From the NCBI GenBank assembly GCA_010093605.1, contig MU004184.1, positions 1,135,897 to 1,199,896 on the forward strand: DNA of 64,000 nt. Reading direction: 5' to 3'. This document shows positions 10,302-19,881 of this stretch, piece by piece (within the stretch, counting starts at the first letter, position 1; every line of letters begins with the position of its first letter). Position numbers and translations under genes: made by a program. The notes beneath the pieces are model-generated. The model was given only the letters and a program-made list of their open reading frames with translations, was not told where the DNA came from and did no database searches. The stretch comes from Lophium mytilinum. Its lineage: Eukaryota; Ascomycota; Dothideomycetes; Mytilinidiales; Mytilinidiaceae.

Positions 10302-11690
10302 TCAAGTAGTAACCCAGTCATTCCCGCCATGCCTCTCGCAAGACAAATCCATCTTTTTCACATACTCCGGAAACCTCTTCACCACCCAGCCCGACGTAAC
10401 GTCAGGCATTTGCGACTTCAACCAATTCACCCCCTTAACCGTCTCATACCCCAACGTCAACTCATCCGAGATCTCACACTTGCCCACCGCATACGCAAAC
10501 TGCCGACACTTCGCCAGACTCTCACAAAGCGTCCTACACTGCGTAAACGAAAACCACGCCTCCTGCTCCTCCCGCTCCAGATTCCACCACTCCTTCCCGA
10601 CCAGCTGCCGAAACACCTCATCGCTATACTCCGTCGTCCACCCCACCATATTATCCCACCCCCGCCGCGCCGCCGGGAGCCGCGGCAGCACAAGCCCCTT
10701 GAAAACATCCCGATGCCGCAGCACCGCCCCGGACCCCTCCCACCGCCGCTGCCAGCCCTGCTCAAACTTCCACAACGCACGCCGCTCCTCCGGCCGCATA
10801 TTCCCATACGAGACCGGCGCATAGCACCACGGCTGCCTCCCGATCTGCGTAGCGTTGAAATTCAACCCCGCCGGCGCGTCGCCCTGGAAATGCGGATAGG
10901 AGCTGAACATCTCAATCCCGACGTCTTTCAACGCTTGGTACATCAAGATGTCAGCCGCCCACTCGCTTTCAATCAGCGACTCGAAGTTCTTCCGGTGCAA
11001 GCTGATGTGCGCGAGCATTTTGCGGATCGCGGGCGCAGAGAGCGCGTACCCGGCGTCGCCGTTTGCGAAGACCTGGGGGTGGTTGCCGAGGTGCGCGCGG
11101 TTGGCGATGTACCATGGCTTGCGGGCGTCGAAGCGGGAGAGGTAGGCGAGGAGGTTCGGCCAGACGATGTAGGTGTCGAGGTCGATAAAGACGTACCATT
11201 TCGCGGTGGGGCGGCGGTGGAGGACGTCGTGGAGGGTGGGGATGGTTTTCCATTTTTCGAGGGTGGCGGCGGAGGTGGTGTTTAGGGTGAGGGTGGTGTT
11301 CAGGCCGGCTCGGCCGTGGGTGCGGAGGTGGTTGTAGAGGGCGAATTCTGGGCGGGGGGAGCCGAGAACAGTGGGGAGCGAGGAGAGGGCGTCGTGGATG
11401 GGGATATCGGCGAGGGATTCGGCGTGGTCGGAGTATATGAGGTAGTTGGGGACGCAGCGGAGGGTGGTTTCTAGGTGGACAGGGAGGTTTTCGAGGACTT
11501 CGGTGGCGGTTGTTTTAAGGATGAGCTGGACGTCGTTGGAGAGGGGGGAAATTGGACAGTACAGGTTAGAGGAGGAGAGACGTATAGAGGAAGTTGGAAG
11601 ACTGCTGAGGAAGAAATAGAGTGCTAGTAGACAACAGGCGAGTACGATGAGGATTTTTACGACCCAGTTGCAACCCAATGGAACAATCAT
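10302..11690 (-). CDS. GT31-type glycosyltransferase, type II membrane protein
   Basis: An intronless 462-aa frame. Residues 8-32 (VVKILIVLACCLLALYFFLSS) form one N-terminal membrane anchor, giving a Golgi type II topology. The catalytic part carries a D-x-D motif in KWYVFIDLDTYIVWPNLLAYL followed by AHLGNHPQVFANGDAGYALS, the arrangement of Fringe-like family 31 transferases, where the acidic pair binds the metal and nucleotide sugar. The C-terminal Cys-rich part (FTQCRTLCESLAKCRQFAYA, GKCEI) resembles a PAN/apple-like module common in fungal members. Donor sugar and acceptor cannot be told from sequence. Fungal GT31 proteins of this type are numerous and mostly uncharacterised. The frame is unusually GC-rich in its central part, at third positions. 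Confidence 0.8.
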   Translation of the reverse strand: MIVPLGCNWVVKILIVLACCLLALYFFLSSLPTSSIRLSSSNLYCPISPLSNDVQLILKTTATEVLENLPVHLETTLRCVPNYLIYSDHAESLADIPIHDALSSLPTVLGSPRPEFALYNHLRTHGRAGLNTTLTLNTTSAATLEKWKTIPTLHDVLHRRPTAKWYVFIDLDTYIVWPNLLAYLSRFDARKPWYIANRAHLGNHPQVFANGDAGYALSAPAIRKMLAHISLHRKNFESLIESEWAADILMYQALKDVGIEMFSSYPHFQGDAPAGLNFNATQIGRQPWCYAPVSYGNMRPEERRALWKFEQGWQRRWEGSGAVLRHRDVFKGLVLPRLPAARRGWDNMVGWTTEYSDEVFRQLVGKEWWNLEREEQEAWFSFTQCRTLCESLAKCRQFAYAVGKCEISDELTLGYETVKGVNWLKSQMPDVTSGWVVKRFPEYVKKMDLSCERHGGNDWVTT

Positions 11691-12565
11691 GCTGATGGAA
11701 ATGCCCAGTACCTAGGTAAGAGCGGCGCCTGAGAGTAAGTTGTTCGTAGCCGTCGGAGCAGGTGGTTACTTCGCACGTCGTTGCAAGTACGGTAGCGAAG
11801 ATGAGTTGAACCATAGAACTACGGGATCCTGTGAAGTTCGAGAGCGCCAGTAACGGTATTAATAGACAACGAATGTGCAATAAGAACTGAAACGCATTCT
11901 AGACTTAGCCTGGGTGTTGTTTGGGGTTTGGAAGCATGCTGAATGTGAAGAGGAAGGGGAGGAGAGCATGACGATAGAAGGGACGAGGGGACTTTCAGCG
12001 TATATATGAAAGGTACCTTGGAGACAACTATTACTAAAGTGAAGCTCTCGGTTATGCTTTTCTTGACAAGTGCCATCACCTTTTTTCCTGTTCGCTTGTA
12101 TTAATGTATTGTGAGGGTTATCGGGAACGAATAATACATGGATCGGAGCAACGAATTTGTTCAACCATTGGAGACCATCAGAAGAGCCCTAACGCTCAGA
12201 ACCTAGCGCTGAATATAAGACGTGAGTAACATCAGGGCAATGGTCTCTTATGCTCGTGAATCTGGGATTCGATGACTGGTGATACAGCAGTCCTTTAGAT
12301 GGGGTGATGTATCAATCGCGGCTGTTTGGGCCCTGTCGGGCAAATCGAAAGACACGATGGCAGCACCATTCTCGTGCGCCGGAAATGGAAATCATGGTCA
12401 ATTGAAAGACACTGTAGAGCATTTGATGGATACTGGTTTAGGAGTTGTAGTGTTATAAATGAAGGAAACGTGACTAGGCGAGCCTTTCGCGCTAAGAACT
12501 CCTTGGTCTTGCATCTCGCGTTGCTGACCGAACAACTGCCATCGACCTGCCCCCAATCAATCGTC
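11691..12565. other. Intergenic between GT31 and BTB genes
   Basis: This divergent interval should contain the promoters of the minus-strand transferase and the plus-strand BTB gene. I see no other gene. TATATATG occurs near 12000-12007, but its position does not decide which gene it would serve. Confidence 0.45.
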
Positions 12566-13970
12566 ATGGCACACAACAAATCTTCGTCTTTCAAGATCGT
12601 CAAGAAAGGCAACTCAATTCGTCACCACACCAATGTTGAACGCGTGCGCTTTTCTATTCGGTAACTATACATACCCCGCCCGAACCCACCTAACACTAAA
12701 GACTAAAACTCATGAAGGAGGATGTGCGGTACGGACATGGTAACTATACGTGTTGGTCCCGAAGCAGTTCCATTCTATGTCCATAAGAGACTCCTGACGT
12801 ACTGGTCTCCGTACTTTCGTAACGCGTTCGATGGCTCGTGGATGGAGGCGGATAGAGGAATTAGTCTCAGTGATGTGGAGCCTTGGCTCTTCGAGGTCGT
12901 CAATGGCTGGCTATACACACAATCAATAGTACTGGAGCCGCCCGCTCAGGAATCATTTGATGCCAGCGACATTACCACTGCTGAGGCGGGATTGGAGTCT
13001 GGAGAGACCACATCCAAAGAACAGATCCCATAGTTATGTTTGAAGCGGACTGTAGACGTCGAAACTCGCCAAGAATTCATTTGTCACAGTGGGTATGGGT
13101 CATGGTGCGATGCAAGAACTATTAGCTTACGAAGACGCAGTCTCGGACACATTGTACTTGATGAAGGAGGTACTCAACGAAGAAGACAAGACTGACGCAG
13201 CTTTGGAATACCTGACGAAAGATTTGGACAGTCTTCTCCTCGAACAGATACCATACCCGATCTATCACCAGACGCGCTTCCTACACGGCCTCGCAAAACT
13301 TTTACGTCCCCAAAATGCATTTCCAGGGCCTGTAGGAACTACCATTCGCACGCATGCGCAGGCTTTGATCACGAGAGCGCACAATGTGATGTGAGTTAAG
13401 AAGCTCGATAACATCCAAAAATATGGACTATAACTAATAAAGTCAAGGATGACGCATGTTGAAGAATACCGATCAGCCTCTAAAAGGAGTTCTTCACTGT
13501 GGACTAGCGACTCGGCGCTCGTAGATTTGTACATCTTTGCCGACAAATATGACATGCCCCAGCTTCGAGTAGATGTCATTGACATGGTGCATCAAGAGAA
13601 CACGAACTGCATCCATTTTGTACCCAACATCTACGCTGTTGCTAAGGCGTTCGAAAATTTGCCACCTCAATCCGGGCTCTACAGATACTTCTTCGACGTT
13701 TATGTAGGGCAATGGGACGAGGAGGCTATCACGACATGCTCTGCACCATCCCACGTCCCCGTTTTAGACATGCTTCCAAAGTCTTTACTAGCAGCGATAA
13801 TGTTAAGGAGATCTGCCGAGTTGAAGCTGGTAAACGTCCCCGATTTCCCTGTACCTGAGTACCCCTTCCGACCCTTACCGCCCTTACCATACGAAAGAAG
13901 TCTTTGCTCTTATCATGATCACGCGCGGAATGAAGGCCGTGGATTCATTCCCTTGCATCTAAACGAGTAA
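12566..13970 (+). CDS. BTB/POZ domain protein, middle exon junction unresolved
   Basis: The first exon (12566-12660, MAHNKSSSFKIVKKG) joins by a 57-nt intron to 12718. There MVTIRVGPEAVPFYVHKRLL and YWSPYFRNAF give a BTB core that would bind a partner or a Cullin-3 type ligase. A 57-nt intron at 13391-13447 (donor GTGAGT) leads to the last exon ending at 13970, with DLYIFADKYDMPQLRVDVID, the helical region after BTB. In between, the frame closes at TAG 13031 while coding resumes in another frame (LAKNSFVTV to MQELLAYEDAVSDTLYLMKE). An acceptor at 13054-13055 (CTGTAG) would open that exon in phase 0, but I could not find a donor in the right phase with a good consensus. Either an intron with an unusual donor or a frameshift sits at 12.93-13.06 kb. 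Fungal BTB proteins of this kind have no assigned function. Confidence 0.65.
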
Positions 13971-14881
13971 TGGATCAATTTCAATCCCTAAAATTGAGGA
14001 TTAAACGAGAACTCTCAGGCTTCCTAGGCTCAACTAAGCCCTGGCAGTGGGCTTGGCTGCTCGAACCAGGAAATACCAAAGAGACGGCTGCTAGTAGCGA
14101 AACTTTGTGCCCCTAAATCTATGGATTTGGTCTTCGTCGCCTTTCCTTAAGCCTTTGCATCTGGCGAACAGTCAGAAACCAGGTTGATGCATGCGTCCAG
14201 AGAGACACTTTCAGGAATATGTCGATGCCAAGAGGAAAGCCACGGGGAATTGCCTGGAGGATAGCAAGCCGCTTTACTTGTGACGACGAAGAGCATTGCG
14301 TCTCTTTTCCGAATGAGGTCTTGGGTTGGTAAAGAGAGCAACAGACGTTGTGTTCTCCTCGATCTACTGAAGGCAGTTGGCTGTTGTACTTTAAGGTTCT
14401 TCACAAGGTTCTCCATTCACCCTGGATCGACGTAGAGCGCGCCAGGGATGTCCGGTGTCTCCGAACGACATAATGGCTGCAATCTTGATCCCGAATGATA
14501 ACTTCAGTATAGTAGTGATGATAATATGGCAATAAAAGTCACGTACAAAATGTTATTATGGCTATGCATCTAGATTTGTGTGGGGGAGTCGTAGTAAGTA
14601 TCACGTGCATTTTCACTCATGGCCATATCAAAGTATGTAATTTGATTGCTCGTATTAGCCTTCGATGCAGTGTATCTTGAGCCGCTCTTAATGGATCTGT
14701 GAATTTTCTGAACGCCTGTCTGAGATGGAGACTCAGAGGATAGACAGCTAGTGCTCCTAAGGGTTCCTGGAACACCATCTAAGCGGGCCCCTGACCTCGT
14801 AGAAGTATTCCGAGACCAATAACGCCATCGCTATGCATGTTCATTACCGTCGTGCTCGTGGCAGACATGGCCCTTGGACAA
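13971..14881. other. Intergenic, no gene seen
   Basis: This lies between two convergent genes, the BTB protein and signal peptide peptidase. A minus-strand frame at 14147-14416 has no recognisable similarity or signal and I do not call it. Confidence 0.45.
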
Positions 14882-16946
14882 TCAGGATGTTCTGAGTCGC
14901 TTGCCAACGGGTTCGCCATCCGTCACCTGTCGCTCCAATGCCTTCCAGTTTGGCTTCTCCTTCCCCAAGTCTGTTCCAGTGCTCAGGCTTGAGAGTTTAG
15001 AGCTGGAATCTTGTAGCTCACCCATTGTTCCATTGCCATGTTTCTCGGGTCCAGAGGACACTTTCTCTGGCTTTGCGATCGATTGTGGGGACGAGAGTGT
15101 CCATGGAGCCTCGATAGAGAAGGATAGTAGCTCGCGATCCTTGTTTCGGGAGGTGATTTTCTTCGTCTTACTGCGAATATCCTTGGTCTTTCTCTGGCTT
15201 GGCAAGGCTTCTGTCTTGCGGAACAAGTCGGAGCTCTTGTTCTCCGTCTTCTCGCTGCTGCTATCCTCCCGACCAGCATCTTCCCAGTCGCTGTCTTCGC
15301 CAGTTTTTACATGGCGATTGAAAGCTTTCTCCATTTTCTCAGCTTGGCGTTGCTGGCTTTCGAGGGAGAAGAAGCTCGGTCGACGCTGCTCACGGACCGA
15401 CGCCCCTTCGCCATTGCTCTGCGCTTTATCTTCGTCTTCCTCAATGGCTTCGGAGTAATCCCACATCTCTTTGAGTTCGCCGCGGACCAGTGCAGTACCC
15501 CACAAGGAGGCTAGAACGCCCGGAACCAGGTATAGCAGCGCAGGCTGGGCGTGACCATATATTTGCATAACTCCTAGGGTTGTGAGCATACCAACGACAT
15601 ATCCCACCAGGCTGGCATTGAAATACGTTTTGGGGAACGTGAAATGGGGTTGCTGAGAAGCAAGCAGAAACGAGAAGAGTGGGCGGCCGGTCCAGGTATG
15701 TGTCCAGAAGTGCTCGCTCCAGCGGCCGGAGAGGGAGAAGTACTTCTCCTTGACGACGGTGGGTTTCACGCCGTCACCAAGGTCCAAAGCTGGAGCCGGC
15801 TGAGTTTGCTTTCTTAGGTAGAATAGGTAAAGATCATATCGGAGCGCAAGTCCAATCATGATGCCAGGTAAGACTACGTCACCAAGGCCCAACATTGCGT
15901 GTGATCGAATGGCAGGATCTGCGCTGGGGGATGAAGGCCGAGGGAACATGAGTTTGATTGGTACATCCAGAGATGTGGCAACAGTGACCATCATGGGGCT
16001 TTAGTTTTGTTAGCTCCATGGGCCGGGAAGGGGTATGACATAGATATGTGACTTACGTGAAGAAGACAAAGTAAATGTCGTATACGAACAGTGCTCCGAG
16101 AATGAGGCTTCCTGTGGCAAAGGTCGTGGGGGACATCAGCTGTAAGGCTCCGTACGAGAAACCAAAACCCATGAGGTTGGTCAGATACCAAGGTTTATCA
16201 ACGAAGTTGAAGTAGGTCACCGCCGCAAGAGCTATAACCGCGCCAGCCACACCATGACCTCCAATCTTCATCTTCGCAGCAACAATTCGGTGGACGTACA
16301 TCCGAATTGTCCACTTATTGCTAGGCATGGCTCTATCAGCCCATAAAGTATTCCTCACACGAAGAGATAGCGGTATTCGAGACAGGAACCCAGGAAGAGG
16401 CGAATGGACAACATCGCTGGTTTTCCCGTTGCCATAGACTGGTTTCGCAGTTTTATCTATGTTGCTGACTTGGTACAATGTGCCACCGAGAGCGTAACGT
16501 TTCGGGAATATGAGAGAATGGCCAATGTCCAGAGCGTCCGTGACGAGTCGGGAAACCGAGAACACGCCAAAGATGGCGAAGTATCCATTGAGAATCTTGT
16601 TGAGCAACGCGGGGTCCTTAAGCCACTTGAGCAAGAAGTAGAGTCCAGCCAGAGTTATTCCTGCCATGAGGGGAAACACGAGAGCATCCGTGGGCGACAG
16701 ACCCTCCATCCTCTGGTATTCTTCCTCCTCATCTTCTTCGTCGTCCTCGCCCGTCGCAGACTTCTTGTTTCTCTTGTCCGGTTTGGCAGCGGATGACGGG
16801 CGGGACAGTGACGCGTGAGCACCGGCGTAGATAGGGAAGAGGGCCGACACGAGGAGGTGGAAGTAGGTCGGTAGCATTGGCTGCACGAGCGCGAATTCGT
16901 AGGCAATGCGGCCAAAGGCCTGAGCGATTGGACCTGGATCCGACAT
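14882..16946 (-). CDS. Signal peptide peptidase (intramembrane aspartyl protease)
   Basis: Two exons (16946-16057 and 15998-14882) joined across GTAAGT..AAAG give 2,007 nt and 668 aa. Multiple membrane helices and the three hallmark motifs of presenilin/SPP proteases are present: YD in FVYDIYFVFFT, GLGD in AMLGLGDVVLPGI (the two catalytic aspartates) and PAL in QPALLYLVP. The intron splits the sequence right after the first catalytic motif. SPP clears signal peptides and tail-anchored proteins in the ER membrane; yeast Ypf1 is the counterpart. An acidic loop (EDDEEDEEEEYQ) follows the first helices. The cytosolic tail of about 170 residues after PAL (Ser/Lys/Glu-rich) is longer than in animal SPP and looks disordered. 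The start is the ATG giving MSDPGPIAQAFGRIAYE, close to the first helix. Confidence 0.93.
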
Positions 16947-17911
16947 GCTGGTGTATATGAGGTGAGGAGAAACAAGAAGGAAAGGATCTCGGATATGCGC
17001 TACACCATACCGGTGGTGGTGTTCACCAGAAAATTGAAGGTGTACTTGGTGAGTTTGTCGAACTGCGAAGATGTGGTCGTTCGGAAACAAACACACACCC
17101 CGCTAAGGCCCTGCATGACGCAGCGGACGGACCTCTTAGTCGACGACTTCCGTGATTCGTTCTTTCACAGCGAATTTGGGTATCAAGTAAATTGCAGCAC
17201 TGAAATACCATTTTTTGTTCACGCGTTTTCTCAAACGAGACTCGGTGTCTCATGGACCTGAGAGGTTGGTGCTGGCATGTTAAGTAATCCACCAGCAAAC
17301 CTGCCTGACATTCCCTAAAATCATGGTCCGATTTGGCGTGCCATTATTTTACATGTGATAAACTGAGAGAACTGAACCCTGCTTATGTTTCTCAACCCTT
17401 TGTAGTGTCCCGGACTTTGTATGGTAAAAGAGCGTAATGATCGCACGACATCCACTGATTCCGGACCCAATTCGCATTTCCGGCAACACCCTGCCACCAC
17501 CGGACACAAAACCCTTCGGTCTGCAAGTTTGGCGTAGATATGCGCGCATCCTTTCTTCGGACATGTCTCGGCATGAGTCCATCTGCGATCCAATCCCCAA
17601 TACAGACCCACAGGCACCACCAGTTGATTTGGCATACCGAGCACATCGACCGTCAGCCATACCATCGTTCGACAATGTACTATCTTCTGAACACGGATTG
17701 AGGGTCCTCGAATAGTGGCAGAGAACGTACACAGATCAAGGACGAGGCATTGGAAGACAGCACGCATTTCGAGCCAGAAACCGGAGGCATTGCAAGGAGT
17801 TGGCTTATGAGGCTTTTGGACATTGAATACTCCCCGGGTCAATTGACTATCCGGTGTGTCTACCGTATTGATACATTTGTACATTCGTGCAGCGTTCAGT
17901 CGCTAATGGTA
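16947..17911. other. Intergenic, no convincing gene
   Basis: Several overlapping frames of 60-190 codons occur on both strands at 17.3-17.9 kb, but none shows family similarity, and the longest crosses the 3' end of the complex I gene. The left part should hold the promoter of signal peptide peptidase. Confidence 0.45.
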
Positions 17912-18371
17912 TCATATCGTCGACTTGACTAGCTCTGTAACTTTACTCTCAATCGCCTTGTCGTCCAATCCTAGAGAACGTGTCAGTATATTTAGTCCAT
18001 CACCCAGATGCGATCTGCCATACCCTTCAGTGTAATCATCTTCTCTTTCCCGAACTCTGTATGCGTAGTTAGCCCCACCCCAATATCAGGCCTAATGCGA
18101 CCAATCGCTGCCGAGTCCACGCACCATATCTCGCATACACCTTCGGCTCAACTCCCAGGGCTTCTCGGATCATGATGGGTGTGTGCGGGTTGTGCTTCTT
18201 CATTGTCGGATAAGTGCGCGTGAGGAATGTCCTGTAGTTGCTTCCATCAGTATGCCTCAACTTGCCTCCCAATCGGACCACATACCTTGCGGCAGCGCTA
18301 TGCTCCGACGTCTGACATAGCAGGAACCGCAGCTCCTTCAAAGAATTGGCGAAGCCATACTTGGTAGCCAT
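17912..18371 (-). CDS. NDUFA2: NADH:ubiquinone oxidoreductase subunit NDUFA2 (B8)
   Basis: Four short exons (18371-18286, 18231-18125, 18056-18024, 17970-17912) give 285 nt and 94 aa; all three introns have GT..AG ends and phases agree. The product starts MATKYGFANSLKELRFLLCQ, continues TSEHSAAAR, TFLTRTYPTMKKHNPHTPI, MIREALGVEPKVYARYEFG, and ends with KGLDDKAIESKVTELVKSTI. This is the thioredoxin-like CI-B8 subunit of mitochondrial complex I (10.5-kDa subunit in Neurospora), sitting in the matrix arm. Length matches the family. The start is the only ATG that gives this N-terminus. It shares a short upstream region with the divergent pyruvate carrier gene, which fits coordinated expression of two mitochondrial proteins. 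Confidence 0.93.
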
Positions 18372-18603
18372 TGTGACGTGTGGTTGGATTGAGTAGAGAA
18401 GAGCTGCAGGTGTCGTTGCTCAAGCTGGAGACCCGAGTCTTGGCACGGCGAAAGCGAGCTCTCCCTCCGAAGCCGCAACCTCTCAACGCCCGGGTAATCA
18501 CAGTCAAAGGACGACCCCAGGATCCTCAACCACAGTCACCGCCCTCACTCCTCTCCTCTCCTTCGGTTTTTTCTGCTCGCAATCGCCTGCTACCGCCGCC
18601 AAA
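18372..18603. promoter_or_regulatory. Bidirectional promoter, NDUFA2 and MPC2
   Basis: Only 232 bp separate the two divergent start codons, so both promoters must share it. Pyrimidine-rich tracts (CTCCTCTCCTCTCC near 18547) precede the MPC2 start. Both products act in mitochondria, so shared control is plausible but inferred. Confidence 0.7.
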
Positions 18604-19420
18604 ATGTCCGCCCGCCCTTCCTACCGCCTCTTCCAGGCGTCCCGGACCTTCTTCCGCCAGCCGCTGCTACGGCGTCGCATCAATACAGCTGCTCAACCAG
18701 AGGCTCCTGCTCAGACCGGCTTTGCGAAAGTATGGAATAGCCCGGTTGGCCCAAAGACGGTTCACTTCTGGTAAGAGCCAGCACTTCCTCTACTCCCAAT
18801 GACTATGACTTTGTGCAAACACCACGAGTTCGCATAGAGTCATCCTTCGGGCATTGAGACTTCAGATATGCTAACATGTCTTCCCAGGGCTCCTATCATG
18901 AAGGTATCCACTCCCCTCCCAACCAATCCAACCTCCAGCGCTCCCGAATACCCTACGTTTCGCGCACGCGACATAAACCAAATCCCCTCATGACTTCCGA
19001 ACTCGCAGAGGCTTACATTACCATCCAGTGGGCTCTCGTCCTAGCAGGCGTCTCCGACTTCTACCGCCCCGTAGAAGCCCTCTCGCTCAACACAAACGCC
19101 GCCCTCATGGCCACCGGCGCCATCTGGACCCGATGGTGCTTCGTCATCCGGCCCCAGAACATCTTGTACACAACCTTCCCCCACCTTACCTTACCTTACT
19201 CAAGCGCCCGTACTAACAAGAGAACAGCCTGGCTGCCGTCAACTTCTTCCTCTTCCTCGTGGGCACCACCCAAGTGACTCGCATCATGCTCTGGAAACGC
19301 TCGCAGGAGGGCCAGCCGATCACCGAGGAGGCTAAGGCTCTGGCGGTTGAGGCGAAGGATGGGGTCACGGCGAAGACGCAGGAGGCCGTTGACGCGGCGA
19401 AGAAGTATGCGGGTAAATAA
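18604..19420 (+). CDS. MPC2: Mitochondrial pyruvate carrier subunit (MPC2 type)
   Basis: Four exons (18604-18770, 18888-18903, 19029-19165, 19228-19420) total 513 nt and 170 aa. The 16-nt second exon encodes the middle of the motif F-W-A-P-I-M-K. The N-terminus (MSARPSYRLFQASRTFFRQP) is basic and Ser-rich, fitting a mitochondrial targeting sequence. The core KTVHFWAPIMKWALVLAGVS, then ANAALMATGAIWTRW-like residues (NTNAALMATGAIWTRWCFVI), RPQN and AAVNFFLFLVGTTQ are those of MPC2/MPC3 proteins, which with MPC1 carry pyruvate across the inner membrane. The C-terminal tail (EAKDGVTAKTQEAVDAAKKY) is an amphipathic helix-like extension of about 40 residues, seen in fungal members. Splicing was decided by frame and the WAPxxKW motif. 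Confidence 0.93.
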
Positions 19421-19881
19421 GTGCGTGAAGTGGAGGGGTGAGAGCGGAATGAGATAGAAGTGCCCGTGCTCGGTCAGATTCTAGGCTCGAAAATCATGAT
19501 TTATTGGGCGTATCTGTAACTTTAAGTTCGATTAAACAAGCAGGCGGTTGGTTCTGCAGTGACTTCAAGCCATGAGTAATATATTCAGCGTTTACCTCGT
19601 TATATCGCAGTGCCTGTGATCGAATTGTTTACGAGTGGTGAAGGATTATTTAGTTTCGTCTTAGCCATATAGTTGACAACAACGCTCAAATGTATGCAGA
19701 CGTATTGCCCTACCTGGGATACTCTAAAACGGAATACCCGTGTCACATCTCTCCGGTGGCATTGGCACGCTTTCGCTCACATCAAGGACCCAATAGTCTT
19801 CAAAAATGTACTCTCATATGCATTGCTAACAAAGAAGAAATAAAAAGGGGGTATCTCAAACAATCTGAACAACCACCACCC
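19421..19881. other. Intergenic between convergent genes
   Basis: This is shared 3' flank of MPC2 and the minus-strand gene ending at 19882. No gene is seen. AATAAA-like AAGAAATAAAAAG near 19836 may be a polyadenylation element, but its strand use cannot be decided. Confidence 0.45.

Noticed and set aside
17321-17884. Open frames of 127-187 codons on the minus strand
   Set aside because: Two different frames overlap each other and one runs into antisense of the region next to NDUFA2. There is no recognisable domain, signal peptide or consistent codon use.
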